DNA of 64,000 bases from Anniella stebbinsi. Lineage: Eukaryota; Chordata; Lepidosauria; Squamata; Anniellidae. The stretch spans positions 130,703,001 through 130,767,000 of the forward strand of contig JARDYH010000002.1 of NCBI GenBank assembly GCA_029215795.1. The letters run 5' to 3'. The position numbers were made by a program, and so were the translations under genes. Below the pieces are notes generated by a model. That model saw only the letters and a program-made list of their open reading frames with translations, searched no databases and had not been told where the DNA came from. Positions 22,797 through 33,163 of this stretch are shown here, piece by piece (position 1 is the first letter of the stretch; the number at the start of each line of letters is the position of its first letter).

Positions 22797-23130
22797 GATA
22801 GCATGGCCATAGTAATGCAGGTGTTGGTAGCTTCAAGACTAGATCACTGCAATGCACTGTATGTGGGGCTGCCTTTGATGCTGGTCCGGAAGCTGCTATT
22901 AGTGCAGAATATGGCTGTCTGGCTGTTGTCTTACTTGCTCTTTAAATCCTGGTCCATCCTGGCTTGTGAAATCTGCCAGAACTGGGCTGGATACCTGGAC
23001 CTCCAAAGTGGTCAATGCCTTCTTGAGGAATGGTAAGGTTCCTGCAGTTTGGAAGAAGCAGCTGGTGAGGCACTTGTTGAAGGAACAAAATTTAGATCCA
23101 TGGTTTTGGATAACTACCACCCTGTGTCAA
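22797..23130 (+). mobile_element. L2-like LINE ORF2 fragments, rearranged
   Basis: At 22820-22930 the frame reads VASRLDHCNALYVGLPL, an L2 reverse-transcriptase block. At 23020-23130 it reads VPAVWKKQLVRHLLKEQNLDP, which belongs nearer the start of the domain. The order is therefore not collinear. Confidence 0.6.
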
Positions 23131-23270
23131 ATGTGCATAATCCATTGCACAATATTAATGCATCATTTGCATGATTTATCCCTATAAGATAAAGCAAAAC
23201 ATTTGCACCCAAGGATCGGTAAGTGTGTATTTAGTCCTGCCACCTTACTTTCTCTCCTCTGACTATACCA

Positions 23271-25168
23271 TCTCTACCTATAAAGCGGAAAGTATGTGTG
23301 CGTCATGTATGTCCGGAAATGTTTACCCACTTCCAGACTAGTTAGAAAGGGGAGGCACTCTGCATATGCCCAAAAACAGACCCAACAAAAGGGGGGAAGT
23401 GCCCGGCCCAGCCCCGGCCCTTCAGGACGGGCTCCTGATGTAGCACTTGGTGGGTGAGAAGCACAGGCCAAGGCAATCCCAGCAGGATTGGCCGGAGCTG
23501 GGTGCATCCATTGATAGCCGCTTGCCTCCCCTCCTTGGCGATATTACTCCTCGACGCTCTATCGAGGAGCAGCATCAGCAACAAGAGGATGTCTCAGAGG
23601 ATGCGGGCACCTGTGGGCTGCCAAAGGCATGCTGGGATGTGTAGTACTGGCATGTAGAGTGGCTGATTTAAAATAAAGTATGGGTGAGCAAACCCTGACC
23701 TCTCATTAACTGTCTTTATTCTCTTACCTGACTTTCTCCAACTGTCATTAACCCTGCCCACCATTCCATTCTAGCCTCAGCTATATCCATTCACCCTTCT
23801 GTCTCAATGGTATAGTCAGGCTTTTACATAAAAATCATAAACTTTATTTAGAAGTTCACTAGCAGGGTGCCACAACCAAGATGGCCTGTTTTCCAGTTAA
23901 AAGGGCAAAAAATGGAGAGAAACAGGTTCTCAGAATGTTAAGATACTTTATTTCCAAGCCCAACATGTTTTGGCCTATGTTGTTTTTTAAGGCCTTCTTC
24001 AGGGGGTTGATAAGACATGTCTGCAGAAATACTCTTAACAGGATGATAGTCTCCTACGATAATTACTGGTGACTGCCTCAGTTGCTAGGCCCCATCGGGA
24101 ACAGGCCTGTTGCCAATGGCAACCAAGCAAACTGTCAGTCAGCCAGCCAGACTTCACTTCCCATGAGCTTCAGCAGCAGGACTCCCATTGGGTAAGTCGG
24201 GCACCACAGCAAAAGGCATGCCGAGGGTTGTAGTTTTTGTTTTCTGTGGGGACAAAGAAAATTATGGCGACAGCAGCCCTCGCCATGATTGAAGGTGAGA
24301 GAGAGCAGCGGGGGAGGAAGAAACTAATTTAATTTGTTTTAAAGTTACCTCACAGGCCTAGGACTGGCCTACCTTGAAAGGTTGTCATGAGGGTGAGAGA
24401 GAGAAAAAAGAAATGAATTTAATTTGTTTAAAGGTTAACTCAGGCCTAGCACCGGCCTGCTACTTTAAGATGATTACCTCACAGACATATATTTTAGGGG
24501 TTAGGGTAGAAACTTGAAATCTGGCATGATGATAGGTCTGGCTATCAGAAAAATCTAAAAACATGAAATTTTGGATTTAATTATTTTTATGTCAGATAAA
24601 AGGGCCAAGTCACCAGTGGCCTTCATCATCCTGGCTCTCTGCCAAAACCTGTTAAATGTAGATATTATATAGTAAATTATGCCAATAAAGTATTCTGTGT
24701 TCTGGCTGCTTTTCTTTTTTCATATTAATAACTCCAGAGCACATGCATACAACAGTTCCTCACATCCACTGAGATCCGCTTCCCTACTATATGTTATTCA
24801 GATATCTGGGCAATGCCGGGTCTATTTTGAAAACATATTTTTAGGTTTGGATCTTTTTTTAGCTGGTAAAAAGGGTGTTGTGTGTCCTGATTGTTTTTGA
24901 AGTTTAGACGGCTGCTCCGGCCAAGGCATGATGGGAGGTGTAGGCATTTCAGGTAAAACAAGAAATGTGGTTTATCACGAAGCCTAACTTAAAATACAGT
25001 TCTTATTAACACAATTTTCCATTTATTCTAACAAAACAATTTATGAACTCAACCAAACTAGAAACAAACAATCTAAAGATGAATAAGTTACAGAGGAATT
25101 TATTATTTATCAAATGAACGTCATAAACATTATTCACGGACACGAGCGACGCCGGGCATATCAGCTAG
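23271..25168 (+). mobile_element. Possible non-autonomous Helitron
   Basis: The left end is A|TCTCTACCTATAAAGCGG and the right end GCATATCAGCTAG|T, which fits the Helitron rule of 5'-TC, CTAG-3' and insertion between A and T. There is no target duplication. Interior sentences such as GAAATCTGGCATGATGATAG are recurrent in elements of this kind as I remember them. No Rep/helicase frame is present. The hairpin before CTAG is weak, so confidence is moderate. Confidence 0.45.
23960..24003 (-). ncRNA. Hammerhead-like motif relic
   Basis: On the minus strand CTGAAGA (23996-24002) is followed by AGGCC, a 15-nt loop, GGCC, then AAAAC and the self-complementary ACATGT. This matches the layout of the minimal hammerheads of Penelope-like elements, with substitutions in both core boxes (CTGATGA and GAAAC expected). 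Probably inactive. Confidence 0.3.
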
Positions 25169-25732
25169 TTTGCTATAAATAAGAAATCCCATAGGTAGGA
25201 TAGCCCAGTGGAGGAGCATTTTTCACATGGCTGGTGGCAGTGCCAGAGAGAAGAAAATCCCCATACGCACACACCAAAAATTCCTAGAACGAGACAGTGC
25301 AATTGCATCATAAAAAAACTAATTTCGAAGCCCCCGAAGCACCTCCAGAGAACTATTTCTTGGGTTCTCCCATCATTCCCAGGAGGTCTTGTTAAGTGAT
25401 TTGTTCTCTTACAAAGAAATGAGGGCAAGGAGAGGGAGGGGAGAGATAGAAAAAGAAAACCGGCCAGAAAAAGTCAGCTTACTATTAATGCATTTCATGA
25501 CTGAATGCTGACCACAACCCCTCCCCCCACCAAAAATCTAGAACAACGATCAAGAAGGTTATTTTACAAATATCTGTGGTCATAATCATTGTCAGATGCT
25601 TTTGGGAAAGCTAGTGTTTTATATTAGATGTTGGGATTTTTTCCCCACTAAAAACCACCATGAAAATATATATTCGAAGAGTTTTCTACTGACAAATCTC
25701 TCAGCCGAGATTAAAATCAAGGTACTACCGTA
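25169..25732. other. Unassigned intergenic DNA
   Basis: No gene or repeat recognised. Confidence 0.3.
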
Positions 25733-25914
25733 TTTCTTTGATTCTAAGACACCATCGATTGTAAGACGCACCTTAATTTCAGTACCGCCAACAGGGAAAA
25801 AGCTTTGATTCTAAGTGTGGGGAAATCGCCATCGATTCTAAGACGCACCCCATTTTTAGAGACGTTTATATGGGGGGGGGGGGAAGTGCTTCTTAGAATC
25901 AAAGAAATAGGTAG
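25733..25914. mobile_element. Short foldback element with ACTACC...GGTAGT ends
   Basis: Ends ACTACCGTATTTCTTTGATT and AATCAAAGAAATAGGTAGT are inverted. The repeated phrase GATTCTAAGACGCACC is characteristic of a widespread vertebrate DNA-transposon family. A G run sits at 25874-25883. Confidence 0.7.
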
Positions 25915-26087
25915 TTAAAATTCTTGGATGCTTGCCATTTGTTTTAGTGAGAGGATTATTGATGTCTAAAACCAATGCAATTCCACTAAACCAGGAAATG
26001 ACTAGATCAACGTTTCTTTCATTTTATTGAGGGCAAATAGAAAAACTGGGAAGCGGAATCCAAAAGCATTTCCGCATGACAGTTTAG

Positions 26088-26490
26088 GAGCGTCTCTACA
26101 TTAGGGGGAAGTCGCACTGTCTTTCCGGGGCTGCTCCTTGGTGCGATTGTGATGGGCCTCGTTACACGGGCAGACAGGGCGACCACATAGTTTGAATTGC
26201 CAACCACGTGGTTTGTAATTGAAAACGTCCCCTCCTCTCCGTGCTCATAGCTTGAGTGGGACAGCGCCCTCTAGTGGGTGCTTCGTAGTGCAATTCACAT
26301 TAGGAAATCCCGCAATATTTCAAACGAATTAGGATATCCGGGGGGGTGTGGGGGTGTGTGTGTTAGAATGGGATAACCTGGGGAAGGCACTGAAGATGTG
26401 CAGGAGGTTGACAATGTCATCTAATGGACCCGCAATTGTCCATGAGTGCCCAATCACGAATGTGCCATGTGTCACTGATGTAGAGACGCT
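26088..26490. mobile_element. Foldback element with GAGCGTCTCTACAT ends
   Basis: GAGCGTCTCTACATTAG at the left is answered by TGATGTAGAGACGCTCTT at the right. The interior keeps several CpGs (CGCACTGTCTTTCCGG). Confidence 0.65.
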
Positions 26491-26559
26491 CTTGGTTTAA
26501 AGCATCCTGAAAATTGTGCTTTTCTGAGAAGGTGAGAAGAATTCCCAGCTAGTAATAGA

Positions 26560-27960
26560 GTGGCCATGTGTCCTACTTTACAGGAGGCAGTCCTCTGTTA
26601 AGGCTGTCGAATCCATTGGGAGCTCTTCAGTCTCAGGCCTCCTAGTGCTACCAAGAAAAAGACATTGCACAGCAATATTCTGCCTTTTCCTTCCTAATGG
26701 TTTTTTGTTTGTTTGTATTAGGCTGACCAGGTGGCTCGGGATTTCCCGGTCCTAACCGGGAATCCAGAGGCCAACCGGGCCAACCAGGGGAAAACCGGGG
26801 TGGCGGGGGGTCACGCGGCGGTGGCAGCGAGACCCGGAGGCGGTGGAGGAGCTCGGGAAGCGGACGCCCCTGCAGGTAAGCACAAAGAGGGGCTCTTACC
26901 TGCTGGGGCGGCCGCTTCCCGGGCTCCTCCGCCGCCTTTGCCGCCGCTGCCGGGCTCGTAAGGCCAGAGGCCGCGCGGAACAGGCAGGAGAGGGCCGGAT
27001 CCGGAAGTGACGTAACCGGCCCTCTCCCGCCTCTTCCGCGCAGCCTCTGGCCTCCTTGGGGCTCAATCGCGATGGCGATGAGCCCTGAGGAGCCCGGACG
27101 CCCACGCCCGCCTCTTCCGCGCGGGCGTCCAGGCTCCTCGAGGCTCGTCGCCATTGCGACGAGCCCCAGAAAGGCCAGAGGCCGCGCGGAAGAGACGGGA
27201 GAGGGCCAGTTACGTCACTTCCGGATCCGGCCCTCTCCCGCCTCTTCTGCGCGGGCGGCGACGGAGGACCCCGCGCGGCTGCGTGGGCGGCAGTGGAGGA
27301 CCCCGCGCGACTGCGCGGGCGACGGAGGACCCGGCGCAGCCGCGCGGGCAGCGACAGAGGACCCCGCGCGGCCGCGCGGGCGACGGAGGAACCCGGCGGT
27401 AGGTCCAGGCTGGGTTTTTTTGGGGGGGGGGGTGGCTTGGTGGGGGGGTTGTTTTGGGGGGGGGGCGGGGGGGACCGGGATTTTGACTTTTAAAATCTGG
27501 TCAGCCTAGTTTGTATGTTTGTTTTTGGTTAGAAGAAAAACGTGTAGAAGCGGTGGGGGAACACGGGAGTGTTAAAAGATTAAAGCAGCTGTGTCTGGAG
27601 GGCTCCATGTAAAATTTTATGAATGAGGCAGGAAGAATTATAAAAAGCTTTGTTCGGAAGCATTCCAAGATCAGTTTAAATATATAGAACCCTAAGAAGG
27701 GAGAGCAGCAGCGGCTTTGAAGTTGCCCATCCAGTTAGCAGCCAAATAGCAGACTGAGTAAGCAGCACAGGTCTCCTGTCACAGCTTTCCCTGCCTTGGT
27801 GAGATGTATCGTATTTCTATTTAAATTATAGCAACAATTTCTAAAATTGACAGTAGTACATATAAATTAGCATATGCACATTTTATGCAAATCTTTCCCT
27901 CTTTCCTCATTTTTGGGGGGATGCATTTCCTCTTCATTTTAAATCTGATACACACACTTC
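26560..27960. repeat. Fragmented repeat I interrupted by a GC-rich hAT element
   Basis: GAGTGGCCATGTGTCCTACT near 26560, GGCTTTGAAGTTGCCCATCC near 27712 and TATTTAAATTATAGCAACAA near 27818 recur in the same order at 39206-41178. The GC-rich block 26719-27508 lies within the first part. Confidence 0.45.
26719..27508. mobile_element. GC-rich hAT-like element, 790 bp, exact 8-bp duplication GTTTGTAT
   Basis: The duplication GTTTGTAT lies at 26711-26718 and 27509-27516. The 12-bp ends TAGGCTGACCAG / CTGGTCAGCCTA are perfect inverted repeats and match the ends of the MITE-A copy at 33201-33516. The interior is very CpG-rich, with inverted blocks (GAAGTGACGTAACCGGCC near 27005 against GGCCAGTTACGTCACTTCC near 27204) and tandem CCCGCGCGGCTGCG-like units at 27250-27400. 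Open frames here reflect GC content and encode no transposase. Confidence 0.85.
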
Positions 27961-28107
27961 AATTATTGGAAGTATTTTTTAAAAAATAAATAAATAACCT
28001 GCCTTACAATTAAACAATTAAATTTAATATCAACAAACATGTTAAAGTCTATAGGTTGGATCAAGATTTAATCATGCTCAAAGTAAACCCAAAGGGGCAA
28101 TTAGAGC

Positions 28108-28450
28108 TTTTCTACATGAGGCATTTATTGTGCACTCATCGTTCCTCATTCGTGGTTGTTTATGGGTTCTTTAAATAACATTGTCACCCTGCAGTTTTGT
28201 TTCTGTATTTTAAGAGTATTTTCATGTTTTTTTTAGAGTAGGAAATATGGAGTATTATATCTGAAAGCAAAAGGAAACATTTTCCTAATTGTATAATTGC
28301 TTTATTCTGCTACAGCAAAAGGCCTCCTAGAGGCAAGATAACGGAAAAGTAGGGAAGGAAAAGCTTTGTGTAGAACCCAGGTCTCAATTCTATGATGAAA
28401 CCAAAAGTAGATACAGCAGATTAACACCCTTGTGTTGAAAAGTTCTAAGT
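28108..28450. mobile_element. Foldback-type element J, degraded
   Basis: The left part AGAGCTTTTCTACATGAGGC and ATTTATTGTGCACTCATCG recur at 30135-30500, where the right end CCTCACGTAGAAAAGCTC is preserved. Confidence 0.5.
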
Positions 28451-28802
28451 AATAACCACCTAAATCACATTGATTTCAATGGGCTGCTTCCAGACAGAAT
28501 GCTACCAATTTAAGGCATTGTGTGGTTATTCCATCTTTTCTTTCTTAACCAGGTTTTTTTTTCCTGGTTAAAAAAATATGAGATGAAGGTAGGGATGATG
28601 GAAGTTGGGGTGGTAAAATACAGGAGGGCTACAACAACATCTGGATTCCCCTGTAAAATTACGAGAATGAAGCAGTGTGATTGCAAAATTAACTCCTCAT
28701 TTGGATGCACCCTGGGCCCTACTCTGCATATGACCAAGTCTGGATTCAACCGTATCTTTATCTTTTTGACCTGCAGAAGTTAATTTCCCTTCTCAGTATT
28801 TC
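28451..28802. other. Unassigned intergenic DNA
   Basis: No family recognised. AACCAGG/CCTGGTT words form a small inverted repeat at 28548-28572. Confidence 0.3.
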
Positions 28803-28920
28803 AGGTGGACAACTTGTAGCTCTCCAGATCTTGTTGGACTGCAACTCCCATCATGCTTTACCATAGGCTATGCTGTCTGGGGCTGATGGGAGTTGCAGTC
28901 CAACAAGTTGCCCACCCCTG
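28803..28920. mobile_element. MITE-B related foldback
   Basis: GTTGGACTGCAACTCCCATC faces GATGGGAGTTGCAGTCCAAC around a short centre, with outer arms GGTGGACAACTTG and CAAGTTGCCCACCCC. Confidence 0.7.
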
Positions 28921-29334
28921 CAGCATTCAATCTTACTGTTATCTAGATACAACTGCCGATGGAAAAGTCTGGCATGTCATCCCACCTTCAAATGGAATTT
29001 CCCCCTTGATAAGAGCAATACCTTGCTTGACTCGGGGTCAGACATGGCTGTCTTTGTTTAGGGTTTCCCTGACCAGTTGATCAATGCATCTTGCCAAGGT
29101 GAGAAAGCAGCTTGCTTGTGCTGTCTCGGAAAAGAGCCTTTAAACTTCAGCAAAAAAAAAAAAATGTTTCAATGAGAAGTGTTACAAACCTTCAACAATG
29201 CTATCTGCAAAGCAGAAGCCCAGAGGGTGGATGAAGCCAAGAGCTGCAAAAATACAAAATTGCGTTGGATGAAAAAAATGCACTCCAATACTATGTAACT
29301 TGCTCTTATTACCGCTTAGGCTCCAAAGTCATAA

Positions 29335-29870
29335 TCATAAGAACATAAGAGCCCTGCTGGATCAGACCAAGGGTCCATTTAGTCCAGCACAATGTTCACA
29401 CAGTGGCCAAGCAGCTGTCAACCAAGGAACCACAAGCAGGACATGGTGCAACAGCATCCTCCCACCCATGTTCTCCAGCAACTGGTGTATATAAGTTTAC
29501 TGCCTCTGATACTGGAGGTTGCACTTAGCCATCAGGACTAGTAGCCATTGATAGCCTTCTCCTCTAGAATTTATCAAACTCCCCTTTTAAAGCCTTCCAA
29601 ATTGGTGGCCATCACTGTGTCTTGTGGTAGTGAATTCCATAGTCTAACTATGCACTGTGTGAAGAAGTCCTTCCTTTTATCTGTCCTGAATCTCCCACCA
29701 ATCAGCTTCATGGTATGACCCCTTTGGGTTCCAGTAATTTGAGAGAGGGAGAAAAATGCCTTCCTATCCACCTCTATCATGTCTCCCCTTAACATCCTTT
29801 TTTCCAAGCTGAACAATCCCAGCTGTTGTTCAACTTATCTGGTGACTCCTACAGTGCAGTATCTTAGAAA
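29335..29870 (-). mobile_element. CR1 LINE 3' region, reverse orientation
   Basis: It starts ATAAGAACATAAGAGCCCTG. The minus strand at 29574-29816 encodes the ORF2 end (FSLEKRMLRGDMIEV, FRTDKRKDFFTQ and LWNSLPQDT), a CR1 signature. The frame is short and degraded. Confidence 0.85.
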
Positions 29871-30134
29871 ACTGCTGTGACCTCCAGTTGAAAACAAAAG
29901 GCATCCCTAGCATGCAACAGAAAGAACTGTGCCAGGTTCTGGGCTCCTCACTTTAAGAAGGATGGAGGCAAATTGGAATGGATTCAATGAGTGCCACGAA
30001 GAGGGCCAAGCGTATGGAAAACAAGCATGGGGTGGGGATGAACAGATGGGAATAATAGCACTTTTCCAATATCTGATGAGTTATCACACAGAAGAGGGCA
30101 AAGACTAGCTCTCTGTGCCGCAGATGGTAGGAGT
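29871..30134. other. Unassigned, probably further degraded CR1
   Basis: GGAGGCAAATTGGAATGGAT and GAGTGCCACGAAGAGGGCC are reminiscent of CR1 ORF2 DNA, but too eroded to call. Confidence 0.3.
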
Positions 30135-30500
30135 AGTACATGAGGCATTTATTGTGACCTCGTGATTCCTCACTCATGGTAGTTTGGGGGGGGGGGGTTA
30201 CATGACATTGTCATCCTCCAGGGCCTCCCCCGTGCTTTGCAATCATTTTAGTGACTGTTTTTTTCCTAACGAGGAAAGTCTGGTTTATCCTGAACGGCGA
30301 CATGGAACCCTCGTGTATTTCTGCAATTCCACTACACCACAGCACCACCTAGTGGTTCTGTAATTAAACATATAGAAAGGCAGAGAAAGAAAAACCTCAG
30401 AAAAAAATGAGTAAAGGAGCCAATCTTAATCCCACAAAGAATCCGGAAGCAGAAGACTCGGTAAAGTGGCGAGTTAAAAACCTCACGTAGAAAAGCTCAT
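30135..30500. mobile_element. Foldback-type element J
   Basis: Left TACATGAGGCATTTATTGTG and right CCTCACGTAGAAAAGCTC match the copy at 28108-28450. A G run at 30185-30196 may be unreliable in length. Confidence 0.5.
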
Positions 30501-30598
30501 AATGGGCTAAGTTACAGGAAAGTAGATTTCATTTGACCATTAGGAGAAACATCTCAGTGGTAAAAGCAGTTGGACAACGGGATCAATTTCCAGGCGGG

Positions 30599-30780
30599 GC
30601 AGTGGAGGTTGGTGGTTCCGATATCAGTAGGGTAGTAAATCTATTATAGGTTTCTGTCAGAATCAGTCAGAACTCTAAAGGAGCTATCTAAGATGCTGAA
30701 CCCTGTCTCCAAAATGAGTTAAACGTCTTCGATAGCTCATTTAGCATTCTGAGTGGTTCCGACTGAAACCCGGAGTGGAT
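30599..30780. mobile_element. MITE-C copy
   Basis: The left end CAGTGGAGGTTGGTGGTTCC and the inverted pair TCAGTCAGAACTCTAAAGGA / GAGTGGTTCCGACTGAAAC are family-typical. Confidence 0.65.
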
Positions 30781-30819
30781 TTTATTTATTTATTTGTATT
30801 TATTGCATTTATATCCCAC

Positions 30820-30845
30820 AATAATAATAATAATAATAATAATAA

Positions 30846-30876
<31 letters not shown>

Positions 30877-30894
30877 AAGAAGAAGAAGAAGAAG
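30820..30894. repeat. ATA then AGA trinucleotide repeats
   Basis: About nine ATA units pass directly into about fifteen AGA units, giving a pure purine strand of ~47 nt. Confidence 0.95.
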
Positions 30895-30974
30895 CAGCCA
30901 AATTTGGGGACATAGAGAGCTGCCTCATAGCACTTCAGACTATCCATCCATCTAGCCCAGAATTATCTTCATCT

Positions 30975-31375
30975 TATAATCATAGAGTTGAAAGAGGGCC
31001 ATTTAGACCATCAAGTCCAACCCCCTGCTCAGTGCAGGAATCCAGTTTAGAACACCCCTGATGGATGGCTGCCCAATCTTTGCTTAAATACCTCCATGGA
31101 TGGAGAGCACACTGCCTCCCTAGGCCGTTGGAGCCATTGTCTGACTGCTCTGACAGTTTAGGAAGTCCTTCCTGATGTTTCACCAAAATCTGCCTTTCCG
31201 TAACTATGGTCGCCATTTCGTGTCCTAAAGTCTTGGATGACAGAAAAGAGGTTACATCCCTCTTCTGTGTCACAACCCTTTAGGTACTTGAGAAGTGCTA
31301 TCATATCCCCCTTCAGTCTTCTCAACGTTAATCATACCCAGTTCCTTCCATCTATCCCCTTAGGACTTGGTTTCT
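30975..31375 (-). mobile_element. CR1 LINE 3' UTR-type fragment
   Basis: ATCATAGAGTTGAAAGAGGG, CAAGTCCAACCCCCTGCTCA and GGAAGTCCTTCCTGATGTTT follow the classic CR1 3' region as first described in birds. Confidence 0.8.
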
Positions 31376-31399
31376 AGTCCCCTGATCATCTTTGTTGTC

Positions 31400-32523
31400 T
31401 TTCATAAGAACATAAGAAGAGCCATACTGGATCAGACCAAGGGTCCATCTAGTCCAGCACTTTGTTCACACAGTGGCCAACCAGGGAACCACAAGCAGGA
31501 CATGGCGCAACAGCACCCCCCCACCCCTGTTCCCAACAACTAGTGTATACAGGCTTCTTGCCTCTGATACTGGAAGTTACACTTAGCCATGAGGACTAGT
31601 TGCCGTTGATAGCCTTCTCTTCCAAGAATTTATCCACCCCCCTTTTAAATCCATCCAAATTGGTGGCCACCCCCACATCTTGTGAAAGTTAATTCCAGGG
31701 TTTAACTATGTGTTGTGTGAAGAAGTCCTTCCTTTTATCTGTCCTGAATCTCCCGCCAATCAGCTTCATGGGATGACCTCAGGCTCTAATATCCTGAGAG
31801 AGGGAGAAAAATGTTTCCCTAGCCACATTCTCCACACCATGCATAATTTTGTACATCTCTATCATTTTTCCCCTTAGCCTCCTTTTTTCCAAGCTGAACA
31901 ATTCCAGCTGTGTTAACCTTCTATTATAGGGAAGCCAGGTTGTTCACCGGTACACCTTGGGGTAACCATATCACACCAGCTTTAAAATTACTTCATTGGC
32001 TGCCAATTACTTTCCGACCGAAGTACAAAGTGTTGGTCATTACCTTTAAAGCCCGACATGGTTTGGGTCCAGGTTACCTGCCAGATCGCCTTCTCCCACA
32101 CAACCCACCCCGCACACTCAGGTCCTCTGGGAAGAATTTGTTACAGTCAGCCAAAACTAGGCTGACAACTGTTACCCAGGGGACCTTCTCTTCTGCCACT
32201 CCCAGACAGTGGAATGGCCTGCTGGAGGAGATTAATCAACTTAATAGTCTCTTTGACTTTAAGAAAGCTATAAAGACCGATCTCTTCCAGCAGGCCTACC
32301 CAGATAAATTGTAAGAGTTTTATTGGTATTTTAATTGGTATTTTATTAATGTGTTAATTTAATGTGCTTTTAATCAGTTTTATGTATTTTATATTTTACG
32401 TTGTTCCCTGCCTCGATCCAGAGGGAGAGGCGGGAAATATATAAATAAGTAAATTATTAGGGGAGATGCTCCTATCCCTTGATCATTTTAGTTGCCATGT
32501 CCTGCTTCTCTAAACTCATTTCA

Positions 32524-32524
<1 letters not shown>
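31400..32524 (-). mobile_element. CR1 LINE 3' region split by an L2-like LINE
   Basis: From AAGAACATAAGAAGAGCCAT the CR1 text runs to TTCCAGCTGTGTTAACC near 31917 and resumes at 32457 with GGGGAGATGCTCCTATCCC. The continuity across the gap proves a later insertion. Confidence 0.85.
31926..32456 (+). mobile_element. L2-like LINE 3' end nested in CR1
   Basis: The frame at 31910-32314 encodes an L2-type ORF2 end: LLHWLPITFRPKYKVLV, ARHGLGPGYLPDRL, TFSSATPRQWNGL and DFKKAIKTDLFQQAY. The frame is open to its stop but 5'-truncated, as usual for LINE insertions. The 3' tail TTCCCTGCCTCGATCC plus AAATATATAAATAAG follows. Few stops suggest a comparatively recent insertion. Confidence 0.85.
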
Positions 32525-32554
<30 letters not shown>

Positions 32555-32643
32555 CTTCTTCTTCTTCTTCTTCTTCGTCGTCGTCTTCGTCGTCTTCGTC
32601 GTCTTCGTCGTCTTCGTCGTCTTCGTCATCTTCGTCATCTTCA
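32525..32643. repeat. TTC repeat passing into GTC/TTC hexamer repeat
   Basis: About seventeen TTC units are followed by alternating GTCTTC hexamers ending in TTCGTCATC units. The acidic and serine-rich translations are artefacts of the repeat. Confidence 0.95.
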
Positions 32644-33155
32644 CCAACTATCCCCTTTGATACTGGCACCTTCCCAAAACATCAGGAAACAAAGAGACAG
32701 CAACCAGCTTGGTGAAAACAAGGGATGTCTTCCAGACTCTCTCATATATCAAAAGACTTCACCGTTAGTGTTTCCTTTCCTCCCTTATGGGTATGGAATA
32801 AACAAATGTGAGGTTATCAGTATCTGTAAGCAGGGGAGATAACACTAATGTTTTTTACGAGTGACTCGGAGGCTACCTCTCCAAAGCTTCCCTTGTTTCC
32901 TACTAGGTGTTGCCACACAGAAGGGGTGCCTCACATCGGATCTTTGTTCCTAAAAAGTAACTTTTTAAAAATGTTGAAAACACGATCTCCAACTCATGCC
33001 AACTGTCCTTTTCACCCGTACGGCACATGTAACGGAATGATACTTCTAGGCGATTTTCCCACTCAGGATCTGGTGGATAAAACAATCAACTGTTATAATA
33101 ACAACAAGGAGGAGGAGGAGGAGGAGGGGGAGAGACCTGCTGCAAAATGTTGCAA
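32644..33155. other. Unassigned intergenic DNA
   Basis: No gene recognised. A GGA repeat lies at 33107-33126. Confidence 0.3.
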
Positions 33156-33163
33156 TGTGGAGT

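Noticed and set aside
26648..27154. 168-residue minus frame and 145-residue plus frame in the GC-rich hAT-like element
   Set aside because: The translations are Arg/Gly/Pro-rich in every frame, with no transposase motif.
31926..32314. Functional host protein gene
   Set aside because: The frame is the truncated end of an L2-like ORF2 with its LINE tail.
32472..32842. Poly-Asp/Glu, poly-Ser and poly-Leu frames
   Set aside because: Direct translations of the TTC/GTC microsatellite.
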